Of a stretch of DNA of 64,000 nt, positions 33,769 through 43,054 are shown one piece after another (position 1 is the first letter of the stretch; each line of letters starts with the position of its first letter). Source of the stretch: an uncultured Bacteroidales bacterium. GTDB lineage: Bacteria; Bacteroidota; Bacteroidia; Bacteroidales; UBA932. The notes under the pieces are model-generated. The model had not been told where the DNA came from. It searched no databases and saw only the letters and a list, made by a program, of their open reading frames with translations. The DNA lies in the NCBI GenBank assembly GCA_944322715.1, contig CALUPT010000013.1, positions 1-64,000 of the forward strand. The letters are read 5' to 3'. Made by a program: the position numbers and the translations under genes.

Positions 33769-36700
33769 ATGTATAAACTAACTGTACTACTGACAACGCT
33801 GGCTCTTTTCACGGTATCCCTGTGGGAAGCATCAGCACAGAATATGGAGGTGAAGGGAAAGGTCACGGACACTTCCGGAGAGCCTCTTATAGCAGTCACG
33901 GTATATGAGTCGGGCAATACCTCCAACGGAACGGTTACGGACATGGATGGCAACTACACCATTTCCGTCCCTCAGACGGCTACCCTCATATTCTCCTGCC
34001 TCGGATTCGAGGAGATACAGGAGTCGGTGGCAAAGAGAGGTCTGATCAACGTTACATTGGAAGAGGAACAGCTGTCTCTCGATGCGGCAGAAGTCGTGAG
34101 TGTCGGATACGGTTCGGTGACCCGGCGTGACCTGACAGGGTCGATCAGCAAGGTGGACATGGGAGAGATAATGAAGACACCCGTGACCAATTTCGACCAG
34201 GCTTTGACCGGAAGGGTCGCCGGAGTGGTGGTCACCACTTCCGACGGATCGCTCGGTGCGGAGGCAAACATAGTCATCAGGGGCAACAACTCCCTGACCC
34301 AGAGCAGTGCGCCTCTGTATGTCATCGATGGCTTCCCGTCCGAAAGTTCGATGGCCCTCTCCCTCAACTCGGCGGATATAGAGTCCATCGATATCCTCAA
34401 GGATGCTTCCGCGACGGCAATCTACGGAGCCAGGGGAGCCAACGGCGTGATCGTTATCACCACCAGACAGGGTGCCGAAGGCAAGCCGAAGGTAAGTTTC
34501 AGCGCTTCGTGGACCGCCAACAAGATCTACAACAAGGTGGATCTCATGGATGCATACGAGTTCGTGGACTTCCAGACCGACAAATACAATGCTACCGGAA
34601 GTACCAATATCTATCTGTCGCACGATGGGCAGACCTATACCCTCGATGATTATCGCAATGTCTCCACATACGACTGGCAGGACAAGATATACAGGACCGC
34701 ACTGGTACAGAACTACAATGTCTCCCTTTCGGGAGGCAGCAAGGAGGCGGGAAACAGGTATGCCGTGAGCTTCTCCGCAGTGGATCAGGATGGTATCATC
34801 GTGAATTCCAATTTCCAGAGGTATCAGGGCAAAGTCAATTTCTCCCAGAACATAGGCAAGAAGATCAAGGCCGATCTGAACGTGAACTATTCCAGAATCA
34901 TTACCGGAGGCACGAACCCTACGGCGGCGACCAACTCATCTTCCGCCTCAGGCTGGCTTATGTATTCTGTATGGGGATACCGGCCGGTGAAGCCGCTCTG
35001 GGATACCGCGACCGATGATGAATTCCTCAACCAGCCGTTCGATGAACAGATTTCCGATTCAAGCGACTACCGCTTCAACCCGGCGCTTTCCGTCCGCAAC
35101 GAATACCGCAAGACCATCGAGGACTATCTGAACGCGCAGCTCGGACTGACATATACCATAATCCCTGACCTTGTGCTGAAAGTGACGGGGACCTATACCT
35201 ATCAGAACCGTCGCAGGGAAGAGTTCAACGGTCTGATGACATATACCGGAAACGAACGCTCCCCATCGGGAACGGGAATAAACGGCGCCATTTACTGGAC
35301 AAACTGGGTCACGTGGCTCAACGAAAATACCCTCACATGGACCAAGCATATCCGCAGGTTGCATCACCTGACCCTTCTCGGCGGTATCACTTTCCAGGGA
35401 CAGACCAATGACTACAAGGGGACAAGGTCGACGAACATGACTACGGAAGAATTGGGACTCAACGGAATGCATACGGGACATTACCAGACTGTCATGCCGT
35501 GGGAGCGCAACTGGAGGATGATGTCCGGACTGTTCAGACTCCAGTACAACTACAAGTACAAATACTATCTGACGGCATCTTTCAGGGCGGATGGCTCGTC
35601 CAAGTTCCCCAAGCACAACCAGTGGGGCTTCTTCCCTTCCGGTTCCCTGGCGTGGAACTTCAACAGGGAGGAACTCCTGAAGAACAGCAGATGGCTCAAG
35701 AACGGAAAGCTCCGTCTCTCGTGGGGTATGACGGGAAACAACAGGACTACGACTCCGTACGACTTCTATGCGCAGCTGGCATATACTCCTGGCAGCAGCG
35801 ATTCCAACGACTATGTGTTCAACGGGGAGATCGTGCCTGGCTATTACCCTGCCAATGTAGCCAATCCCAACCTCAAGTGGGAGACCACGGAGCAGTGGGA
35901 TGTCGGTATCGACCTCACTTTCTTCGAAGGGGACAGGATACGTTTTACGGCAGACTGGTATATGAAGAATACATACGACCTCCTGCTTCAGGCGACCATC
36001 CCCGCTTCGACGGGCCATACCTCTGCAATGATGAACATCGGTTCGATGCGCAATACCGGCTGGGAATTCTCGTTGGAGACTGTCAATATCGACAAGAAGA
36101 ATTTCCAGTGGACATCATCGTTCAATATCGCCCTCAACCGCAACAAGGTGATCGCCCTGACCACAGGGCAGCAGTCGCTCCTTACCTCTGTCAACTGGGA
36201 CACGCATTTCAACAGCCAGTATCCGTATATTACCCAGGTGGGCAAACCATCCGGAATGATGTACGGGTTCATATATGACGGGACATACAAGCCAGAGGAG
36301 TTTACCGGCAACTATCTGAAGAACGGCATTCCTTACATGTCGAGTGTGGGACGCGACCAGGTCAGGCCGGGAGACCCGAAATACAGGGATATCAACAATG
36401 ATGGCGTGGTGGATGACAATGACAGGACCATCATCGGCTGCGGCCAGCCCCTGCATACCGGAGGTTTCGGCAACTCCTTCTATTTCTACGGGTTCGATGT
36501 CAACATATTCTTCACATGGAGCTATGGCAATGATGTCCTCAATGCCAACAGGCTTATTTTCGAGAACGGAGCATCGACCAACCTCAACCAGTTCGCATCA
36601 TACGTGGACAGGTTCGACCGTTACACCAATCCGGACAGCGACATACCGAGGATCAACGCCAACGGCATGTATGTCTATTCTTCGAGGGTAGTCGAGGATG

Positions 36701-36942
36701 GGTCGTATCTCCGTCTGAAGAATGTCTCTGTCGGGTACACGCTTCCGAGGAGGGCCCTCCGCAGGATGCATTTCGACACCATGCGCGTATATGTGTCTGC
36801 GGACAACATCTGGACATGGACAAGGTATTCCGGGCCGGATCCGGAGGTCTCTACAAGGAATTCCGTCCTTACGCCAGGTTTCGACTGGTCGGCATATCCG
36901 CGCGCCTTCGGTCTGACCGCAGGAGTTTCGTTCACTTTCTGA
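33769..36942 (+). CDS. SusC-family TonB-dependent outer-membrane receptor
   Basis: The 1057-residue protein imports oligosaccharides across the outer membrane using TonB energy. A signal peptide (ALFTVSLWEASAQ) is followed by a carboxypeptidase-D-like domain (VKGKVTDTSGEPLIAVTVYE). The plug domain includes GYGSVTRRDLTGSISKV and ILKDASATAIYGARGANGVI. The long barrel ends in GLTAGVSFTF with a terminal aromatic residue. No N-terminal signalling extension (STN domain) is present, so it is not expected to control a sigma/anti-sigma pair. It is 17 nt upstream of susD. Its cargo is inferred from the flanking lyases to be chondroitin- or hyaluronan-type oligosaccharides. Confidence 0.96.
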   Translation: MYKLTVLLTTLALFTVSLWEASAQNMEVKGKVTDTSGEPLIAVTVYESGNTSNGTVTDMDGNYTISVPQTATLIFSCLGFEEIQESVAKRGLINVTLEEEQLSLDAAEVVSVGYGSVTRRDLTGSISKVDMGEIMKTPVTNFDQALTGRVAGVVVTTSDGSLGAEANIVIRGNNSLTQSSAPLYVIDGFPSESSMALSLNSADIESIDILKDASATAIYGARGANGVIVITTRQGAEGKPKVSFSASWTANKIYNKVDLMDAYEFVDFQTDKYNATGSTNIYLSHDGQTYTLDDYRNVSTYDWQDKIYRTALVQNYNVSLSGGSKEAGNRYAVSFSAVDQDGIIVNSNFQRYQGKVNFSQNIGKKIKADLNVNYSRIITGGTNPTAATNSSSASGWLMYSVWGYRPVKPLWDTATDDEFLNQPFDEQISDSSDYRFNPALSVRNEYRKTIEDYLNAQLGLTYTIIPDLVLKVTGTYTYQNRRREEFNGLMTYTGNERSPSGTGINGAIYWTNWVTWLNENTLTWTKHIRRLHHLTLLGGITFQGQTNDYKGTRSTNMTTEELGLNGMHTGHYQTVMPWERNWRMMSGLFRLQYNYKYKYYLTASFRADGSSKFPKHNQWGFFPSGSLAWNFNREELLKNSRWLKNGKLRLSWGMTGNNRTTTPYDFYAQLAYTPGSSDSNDYVFNGEIVPGYYPANVANPNLKWETTEQWDVGIDLTFFEGDRIRFTADWYMKNTYDLLLQATIPASTGHTSAMMNIGSMRNTGWEFSLETVNIDKKNFQWTSSFNIALNRNKVIALTTGQQSLLTSVNWDTHFNSQYPYITQVGKPSGMMYGFIYDGTYKPEEFTGNYLKNGIPYMSSVGRDQVRPGDPKYRDINNDGVVDDNDRTIIGCGQPLHTGGFGNSFYFYGFDVNIFFTWSYGNDVLNANRLIFENGASTNLNQFASYVDRFDRYTNPDSDIPRINANGMYVYSSRVVEDGSYLRLKNVSVGYTLPRRALRRMHFDTMRVYVSADNIWTWTRYSGPDPEVSTRNSVLTPGFDWSAYPRAFGLTAGVSFTF

Positions 36943-36959
36943 AATAGGGAGGATAGATT

Positions 36960-38729
36960 ATGAAAAGAAAGATATATGCATTTGCCGCTTCTCTGATGGC
37001 CGTGTCATCCTGCGGCTTCCTGGATGTCGATCCCGATGTCATGGTCGGAGGATATACATCCGAAGAGGATGCCCTTTACGGTCTGGCAGGGGTCTACGGC
37101 GTAATAAACAACGAGCCTTTCTACGGAAACTACTATTCCCTGATGCTGTCCAACGTGGATGACCTGTGCTATTTCAACAGGACATCCACGAGCAACTATT
37201 CCGTATGGTATCAGCACGATGCGGGATCTCCCGAGGTGTATGCGGCATGGAAGGAGATATATAAGGGCATAGGCAACGCCAATTCGTTCATGGAAGACAT
37301 GGCGGAATCGGAGTTCGATCCTGAGCACAGGCTGTACAACGAGGCAAGGTTCCTGAGGGCGTACTATTATTTCATCCTTGCCCAGGCGTGGGGCGATGTC
37401 CCGCTGAGGACGACGGCAATGACATCCGTGGGAAGCGTCGAGTGCGCCGCAACCCCTCAGCTGCAGGTCCTGCAGTGGGTGGTCTCTGAGATGGAAGCCT
37501 GTCTCCCTCTTGCGGAGGATGCGCTTGCGAATGCTCCGTCAAGGGTGGTGAAGACCACTATGTGGGGTATCCTTGCCAGGGTGTATCTGTTTATGGCGGG
37601 AGAGTCAGTAACCGGTACCAATGATGAAATGAAGAAAGAATATTTCCGTAAGGCGATGGAGTATTCCGGCGAAGTCATCAACAGCGGTAAACACAGGCTC
37701 AACCAGGGGTCGGATGACCATGACGGCTATTCGCAGATATTCATCAACATGATATCGGATGACTATGACACCGAATATCGTGAATCCATGTGGGAGGCTG
37801 ACTTCATGGGCAACAGGTCAAGTTCGGACAACTGGAGCAACGGCTGTATCGGAGATCTGCTCGGACTCCAGAGCCAGCCGGACAAATACGACAATGTCAA
37901 CTGCAATTTCGCATACGGTCAGTACAGCGGTTCTCTGAAACTGTGGTATCTGTATTGGGAGGAAGACAGGACGGATGACGAGACAAGGCTCGGCGAGGCG
38001 ACGAACGATGAGACATTCAGCTGGGATGATGGGGACTACATCGAAGAGAGCCTTCCGGGATGGGACAGGAGGCAGTTCTGGAACATGTCTCCTTACAACT
38101 ACCAGGGCGGCACATTAAGGTCAGGGAACACTACACTCGACACATGGGTTGCCGGCATAGACAGGACCCCGTACAGGGAGTCTACTGTGACTACCGAACA
38201 CAGCCCGGCAATAGCCAGGGCGACCCGTGACTGCGGAAAGTTCCGCCGGGAGACTGAATATGAGGGTATCAAAGGCGACAGGGGGACATATACTCCGATT
38301 AATTATCCTATCCTCAGGTATGCGGATGTGCTTCTGATGTATGCCGAGGCATACAATGAATATCACGGCGCTCCGACAGAGCAGGTGTTCAAGGACTGTA
38401 TCCTGCCGATAAGGGACAGGGCCGGAATCAAGACCAGACCGTATTCGGAGTACTCTTCCCAGGAAGCGTTCCGTCAGCTGGTGAGGAACGAGAGAGGCAG
38501 GGAGCTCGTGTTCGAGTCCATCCGCAAGTATGACCTCATAAGGTGGGGAATCTTCGAGTCCTCCATGGCGCAGTATATAGATGATGCCAGCAGTTCCGAA
38601 TGGACCGGAAATACGGCAACGGCTGCATCGACGATGGCTGCATCCGTCCAGAGCAAGCATATAGTGCTGCCGATACCTTCCATCGAGCTCGGCGTCAACA
38701 AGGCGCTGCGCCAGAATCCGTTATGGTAA
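36960..38729 (+). CDS. SusD/RagB-family glycan-binding lipoprotein
   Basis: The 589-residue surface lipoprotein has its lipidation site at Cys18 (MAVSSCGFLDVDP). It contains the helical TPR-like scaffold of SusD: YNEARFLRAYYYFILAQAWG, followed by later AYNEYHGAPTEQ and IRDRAGIKTRPYSE stretches. The C-terminus NERGRELVFESIRKYDLIRW is the standard SusD ending block. It caps the SusC barrel and binds incoming glycan. It directly follows susC and precedes a SusE-position lipoprotein. The specific ligand cannot be read from sequence. Confidence 0.96.
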   Translation: MKRKIYAFAASLMAVSSCGFLDVDPDVMVGGYTSEEDALYGLAGVYGVINNEPFYGNYYSLMLSNVDDLCYFNRTSTSNYSVWYQHDAGSPEVYAAWKEIYKGIGNANSFMEDMAESEFDPEHRLYNEARFLRAYYYFILAQAWGDVPLRTTAMTSVGSVECAATPQLQVLQWVVSEMEACLPLAEDALANAPSRVVKTTMWGILARVYLFMAGESVTGTNDEMKKEYFRKAMEYSGEVINSGKHRLNQGSDDHDGYSQIFINMISDDYDTEYRESMWEADFMGNRSSSDNWSNGCIGDLLGLQSQPDKYDNVNCNFAYGQYSGSLKLWYLYWEEDRTDDETRLGEATNDETFSWDDGDYIEESLPGWDRRQFWNMSPYNYQGGTLRSGNTTLDTWVAGIDRTPYRESTVTTEHSPAIARATRDCGKFRRETEYEGIKGDRGTYTPINYPILRYADVLLMYAEAYNEYHGAPTEQVFKDCILPIRDRAGIKTRPYSEYSSQEAFRQLVRNERGRELVFESIRKYDLIRWGIFESSMAQYIDDASSSEWTGNTATAASTMAASVQSKHIVLPIPSIELGVNKALRQNPLW

Positions 38730-38757
38730 AGTCGTGAATCCTGAAAAACTGTAAGAC

Positions 38758-39819
38758 ATGGTAAGAAGATTATCTACATATATCGCGGCAGCGGCCGTGG
38801 CATGGATTTCATTTGCGGCCTGTGAGCAGACGGACATCTATTCGCCTGTGCACTACAATGTCACGCTGAATGCATCCAATACATATTATGCAGGGGATCC
38901 TGTAGTTTTCGACATAACGGGCAATCCGGACAATCTGATTTTCTACAGCGGGGAGGCCGGCCATGAGTACCGGTTCAGGGACTATTATGACGTGCCCGTC
39001 GAGGATGTGGTGTCCATGACCCTTGAACTGGACATCCAGCACAGGGCAGGAAACCACGGGGTCAATACCGCAAACGGGCCGGGGCTTGAAATCTGGTACA
39101 CGGACAAATTCAACGGAATCGATGGGAATGATGCTGCAGGAGACCGCGCGATGGTGATGTCATGGACAGAAGAGCAGATGATTGCCGAGGGGTGGAAGAA
39201 ATTCCCGTATGAAGATCCGGGCAGGGAACAGAATGTATTTCTGAAATATTCGGAAGATGTGCTTTCCTGTGTGACCAATTTCTGCCTGGCATTCCACTGG
39301 ATGCCGGATCTGGAAGCGGAAAATACCCCTATCGACACGTATTGGGTGAACGGGAAATTGGATGTGGTCATTAATGGAATGGATGGGCAGGAGACCCTAT
39401 CGTACGATCTCAAGAATCTGATGGGGACGACGGTGATGTACGATGAGACGCTTTCTACATATTATATGAATGATGGCAACGGAAGCATCAGGCTCGATAC
39501 CAATCAGGACATCACCTTTGCCGGAGGATATTATCTCGACAATCCGAGTACGGAAGAAGTGGATGGCATCAAGCACCGCTGCGAGGGCTGGATCTTCTCC
39601 TCTCCGCGGCCGTTCAATTCCAGGAATCCGGATACGGCTGTGACTGTGAAGAATCTCCAGAACAGTGCGGATACCTATTCCTATACATACGCCAATCCGG
39701 GAACATATCATGCTACGTTCGTGGGCACAAACTCCAATTACCTCGATGCTTCCGAGGAAGTAAGGCATATTCAGATCACTGTTCTGGACAAGGTGGAAGT
39801 TTCCTCTTCGGAGGAATAG
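38758..39819 (+). CDS. DUF5017-like surface glycan-binding lipoprotein (SusE position)
   Basis: The 353-residue lipoprotein has its signal end at Cys22 (AVAWISFAACEQTD). The next segment (FDITGNPDNLIFYSGEAGHEYRFRD) resembles DUF5017 domains found after susD genes. The C-terminal 90 residues look Ig/PKD-like, including TYSYTYANPGTYHATFVGTN. In other loci such proteins bind glycan at the cell surface (SGBPs). It is the last gene of the rightward operon. It ends only 3 nt before the stop of the convergent U32 gene, with no terminator between them. Confidence 0.78.
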   Translation: MVRRLSTYIAAAAVAWISFAACEQTDIYSPVHYNVTLNASNTYYAGDPVVFDITGNPDNLIFYSGEAGHEYRFRDYYDVPVEDVVSMTLELDIQHRAGNHGVNTANGPGLEIWYTDKFNGIDGNDAAGDRAMVMSWTEEQMIAEGWKKFPYEDPGREQNVFLKYSEDVLSCVTNFCLAFHWMPDLEAENTPIDTYWVNGKLDVVINGMDGQETLSYDLKNLMGTTVMYDETLSTYYMNDGNGSIRLDTNQDITFAGGYYLDNPSTEEVDGIKHRCEGWIFSSPRPFNSRNPDTAVTVKNLQNSADTYSYTYANPGTYHATFVGTNSNYLDASEEVRHIQITVLDKVEVSSSEE

Positions 39820-39822
39820 GTG

Positions 39823-42009
39823 TCATTTGATGACCATCTCGCAGGAGCGGCAGTCGAACAGGACGGTGAATCTCTGACCGTTGTTCAGAAGATACAGGGG
39901 AGCGGCATCCGTGCCGCTCTTTGCTTTGTCTGTTGCGGCTGCCCTGCCGTCTGCCTGTCCGGACCTGTTCCGCAATTTCGGGCAGAGACCGAGTTCGTGG
40001 CGGATGCAGTATCTGGTGCGCATCAGTTCGGCTCCATCCCGGTGTGTCAGTTCGTAGGCGGGCTCCGTTACCCTGCAGCCGGCATCAGTGTACAGTTTTT
40101 CTGCAAGATGGTTCGATATGTTTGCCCTGTAGTCCAGTTCCGTTGTCTTTCCGGACGGGACAGGGTGAAGCGACTCCGGACTGTTCCGGGGCAGATCCTT
40201 CGCTTCGCTCAGGATGACACCTTTTGATGTTTCTTGGGCTCCGCTCAGGATGACACCTTTTAATGTTTCTTGGGCTCCGCTCAGGATGACAGGACTGTCA
40301 TATTGAACGGAGCCGTCAGGCGGAGTGAAATATCTGTCGCCACCCCGGTTATCCGGAATGACGGGACGGCTGTCGAGCAGGGCGGCGATGTCACTGCGGA
40401 TGGAGTTCAGCACAGATGCGGAAAGCAGGGGCAGAGACCCGTCATGGACTATATCCTTGACAGTGAACAGGTAGATTCCGGAGGATTTTGAAAGTTGGGA
40501 GCGTATCATTGATTCCATTCTGCCGATGTTGGCGGCCATGTCATTCCATATCCCGGAGTATGTTTTCCTGACTGTCCGTCCATCTTCGCTTGTCGCCGTT
40601 ACTTCCAATACCGGTTCCGGTATGTTCCCGTGACCGGACGCGCATGGAATGTCTGGGTTTCCAGGTCCTGGAATGTCCGCTGCCGGACTGATACCGAATG
40701 AAACGGTGATGTCCGCAGGAATCCTTCTGATGCAGGCTTTTGAATCCAGTTCCCGCTCGAAAGCCATGTCAAGGTTCCTGAATATGGCCGCGCCTTCGAA
40801 CAAGGCAGGGGTGCTTTTGCAGCGGACGGTCATCCCGTTGCAAACATCGGCCCGGACCCCTTCGACATTCCCGTCCTTCCCGACAAAGGACAGTCCGTCC
40901 CCGTTGTTCAGGATGATTCTTCTGCTGCCAGCCGGCCTGATGGCAAATGATGTCTTCTCCCGGTTGAGTCCGGTGACTGTCCCGAGTTCTTCTCCCATGG
41001 ATTTGGCCGAGTCCAGAGACGCCCATTTCCCTCTCTTCCCATCGAGGAACAGTTCCGTATATCCCCGGTTGAAGGTCTTGCCGAGGTCTGGAGTGAAACC
41101 TCCGCTCACCCTGCCGAAAGATGCCCGGCGGTATTTTCCGCCGGATTTCCCGACAATCCTGTCAAGGGCGAGAGAATATGCCCTTACCGTATTCCTGACA
41201 TAAGAGATGTTTTTCAGCCTTCCCTCGATCTTGAAAGACATGACTCCGGCATCGGCAAGGTCTTCCATTCTGGAGATAAGGTTATAGTCTTTCAGAGAGA
41301 GCAGGGCCTTGTTCTTCACGATTGTCCTGCCATCCGGACCGGCCAGGTCGTATCTCGACCGGCAGGCCTGGATGCAGGCCCCCCTGTTGGCGCTCCGTCC
41401 GGCTATCTTTTCCGAAAGGTAGCATTGTCCGCTGTAGCAGACGCACAGCGCCCCGTGGACGAAGAACTCGATTTCGCAACTGACGGCAGAAGCTATTTCC
41501 CGTATCTGCCGCAGGGACATTTCCCGCTCCAGCACAATCCTGCCGAAACCCAATGCTTCCAGTTCCCTTGCCCGTTCCACCGTCCTGATCGCGCATTGCG
41601 TCGAAGCATGAAGGGCCGGCATAACGCATCCTTTCCATGGCCCGGATACCTCTGTATCATGACACTGCCCCTCTTTATGCCGAGCCGGGGACATCCTCCT
41701 CAACATCTCTACGACAGCCATGTCCTGTACGATTACCGCATCGGCCCCTGCCTTGCCTATCTCCTCGATCAGACTTGCGGCATCGTCCAGTTCATTGTCA
41801 TATATTATCGTATTCAGGGTTACGAATATCCTTGCCCCGAACCTGTGGGCGTACCTGCACAGGCCGGCAATGTCTTCTATGCTGTTCCCTGCCGCCTGCC
41901 TTGCCCCGAATCTCGGACCTGCGATATATACGGCATCGGCACCGCAGTCGATTGCCGCGATGCCGATGTCAGCGTTCCTTGCCGGAGCAAGAAGTTCGAG
42001 TTCCCTCAT
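39823..42009 (-). CDS. U32-family protein with an in-frame REP-like repeat insertion
   Basis: The 728-residue protein has the U32 domain in its first 300 residues: LLAPARNADIGIAAIDCGAD, then HASTQCAIR, FVHGALCVCYSGQCYLS and GRSANRGACIQACRSRY. The last part holds a second conserved block (YRANISNHLAEKLYTDAG, CIRHELGLCPKL). In E. coli a relative (RlhA) hydroxylates 23S rRNA, and other relatives act in tRNA or quinone hydroxylation. Which applies here is unknown. Residues 574-609 read VILSGAQETLKG, VILSGAQETSKG and VILSEAKDLPRN, the translation of a dispersed DNA repeat inserted between domains. Frame is kept, so the protein is probably functional. It follows the TPR gene by 14 nt. Confidence 0.85.
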   Translation of the reverse strand: MRELELLAPARNADIGIAAIDCGADAVYIAGPRFGARQAAGNSIEDIAGLCRYAHRFGARIFVTLNTIIYDNELDDAASLIEEIGKAGADAVIVQDMAVVEMLRRMSPARHKEGQCHDTEVSGPWKGCVMPALHASTQCAIRTVERARELEALGFGRIVLEREMSLRQIREIASAVSCEIEFFVHGALCVCYSGQCYLSEKIAGRSANRGACIQACRSRYDLAGPDGRTIVKNKALLSLKDYNLISRMEDLADAGVMSFKIEGRLKNISYVRNTVRAYSLALDRIVGKSGGKYRRASFGRVSGGFTPDLGKTFNRGYTELFLDGKRGKWASLDSAKSMGEELGTVTGLNREKTSFAIRPAGSRRIILNNGDGLSFVGKDGNVEGVRADVCNGMTVRCKSTPALFEGAAIFRNLDMAFERELDSKACIRRIPADITVSFGISPAADIPGPGNPDIPCASGHGNIPEPVLEVTATSEDGRTVRKTYSGIWNDMAANIGRMESMIRSQLSKSSGIYLFTVKDIVHDGSLPLLSASVLNSIRSDIAALLDSRPVIPDNRGGDRYFTPPDGSVQYDSPVILSGAQETLKGVILSGAQETSKGVILSEAKDLPRNSPESLHPVPSGKTTELDYRANISNHLAEKLYTDAGCRVTEPAYELTHRDGAELMRTRYCIRHELGLCPKLRNRSGQADGRAAATDKAKSGTDAAPLYLLNNGQRFTVLFDCRSCEMVIK
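40193..40290 (-). repeat. Three-copy REP-like array inside the U32 gene
   Basis: A full repeat (40193-40219) continues into two 36-bp units that differ by one base. AGGATGAC begins at 40211, 40247 and 40283. The 36-bp period equals 12 codons, so each copy adds 12 residues without changing frame. A further inverted partial copy (GTCATATTGAACGGAG) follows at 40297. Confidence 0.85.
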
Positions 42010-42023
42010 TTCCGGTCAGGATA

Positions 42024-42959
42024 TTACTGCTGGAGAGCCTTGAGCTGCTCCTGTGCCTGTGTCCCGTACTGAGCATCTGAAGCCACTTTCTGATAGTATT
42101 CTATGGCTTTCTCCTTGTTTCCGGCCTGCTGGTAGAGGACTGCGATGGTGAAAGTGTATGCGTTCACGTTCTTTGCCTTCGGCATTGAGATGTATTTCTC
42201 GAAATATGAGATTGCGGCATCATTGTTGCCTCCTTTCTGCGAAGAATTGGCTGCAATCAGATATGCGTTTGCATTGTTGGCATTGTAGGAAATGGATTTC
42301 TCTGCCGCAACTACCGCATCATTGTATTTCTGGGCCTTGTAGTATGAATTGGCAAGCCTGAGATAGAGGTTGGTAAGCTGTTTTGCGGCATCCGAACTTT
42401 CTCCGAGCTCTCCTGCCTTCGTGTAGGCTGCCTCTGCCTCGGCAATCTTGCCTGAAGATGCGTATGCACTTCCGAGGAGCAGGTATGCGCGACCGTTTTC
42501 AGGGTCTGCGGCAATCGCTTCGTTGTATGCGGAGACAGCATTTGTGAAATCCTTTGCCTTGAGCAGATCATTGGCTTTCTGGAGGAGGACCTGAGGTACG
42601 AGTTCCCCTGCTTCGGTCTCCACATCGGTATTGCCGTATTCTTTGGCTGCGGCAGCCGCTTCATTCAGGCTTGTTATGGCGTTGTCGTAATCCTTGGCCT
42701 GTATCTTGTCTTTCGCCATTGAAAGCATCACGCCTGGAATCACGTTCTTGCAGTTGGCGGCCACTTCGGCGCCTGTCTCCCCGCATGCTTCGGCCATTGT
42801 CAGCGCCTGTCTGAATGAATCGAGAGCGGAAGCATTGTCTCCCAGCTGGAGAGCCATCACTCCGTTGTTGTAGGTATTGGTCGCCTGCTCCAGATCCTGC
42901 GCTGAAACTGTGGCTGCGGCAAATACGGCCGCGATTGCTAAAAGAAAGATCTTTTTCAT
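42024..42959 (-). CDS. Exported tetratricopeptide-repeat protein
   Basis: The 311-residue protein has a signal peptide ending at VSAQ (residue 21), then a chain of TPR units. They include ALDSFRQALTMAEACGETGA, AVSAYNEAIAADPENGRAYL, AEAAYTKAGELGESSDAAK and AIEYYQKVASDAQYGTQAQE. Alanine and asparagine are abundant and no enzymatic domain is seen. It is probably a periplasmic scaffold. It is the first gene of a leftward pair with the U32 gene and has its own promoter at 43009-43040. The function is unknown. Confidence 0.88.
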   Translation of the reverse strand: MKKIFLLAIAAVFAAATVSAQDLEQATNTYNNGVMALQLGDNASALDSFRQALTMAEACGETGAEVAANCKNVIPGVMLSMAKDKIQAKDYDNAITSLNEAAAAAKEYGNTDVETEAGELVPQVLLQKANDLLKAKDFTNAVSAYNEAIAADPENGRAYLLLGSAYASSGKIAEAEAAYTKAGELGESSDAAKQLTNLYLRLANSYYKAQKYNDAVVAAEKSISYNANNANAYLIAANSSQKGGNNDAAISYFEKYISMPKAKNVNAYTFTIAVLYQQAGNKEKAIEYYQKVASDAQYGTQAQEQLKALQQ

Positions 42960-43008
42960 AATTTATACGGTTTATTCGTTTAATATATTCTTAATGGTTG
43001 CCAACTCA

Positions 43009-43040
43009 CAAATTTAGCAAAAATTGTTTTAATTTTGCAA
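43009..43040 (-). promoter_or_regulatory. Promoter of the TPR-U32 operon
   Basis: On the minus strand TTG (43038-43040), 21 nt and TAAATTTG (43009-43016) form a standard Bacteroidota promoter about 50 nt before the TPR gene ATG. Confidence 0.65.
43030..43037 (+). promoter_or_regulatory. Candidate -7 element of the M16-family gene
   Basis: TAATTTTG lies 17 nt before the ATG at 43055. It overlaps the divergent promoter region, so the two genes share control DNA. Confidence 0.45.
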
Positions 43041-43054
43041 TCGGACAGCGATAA

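Noticed and set aside
40211..40290. Regularly spaced 36-bp repeat considered as a CRISPR remnant
   Set aside because: Units are head to tail without unique spacers, the core matches dispersed intergenic repeats, no cas genes are near, and the array is read in frame in the U32 gene.
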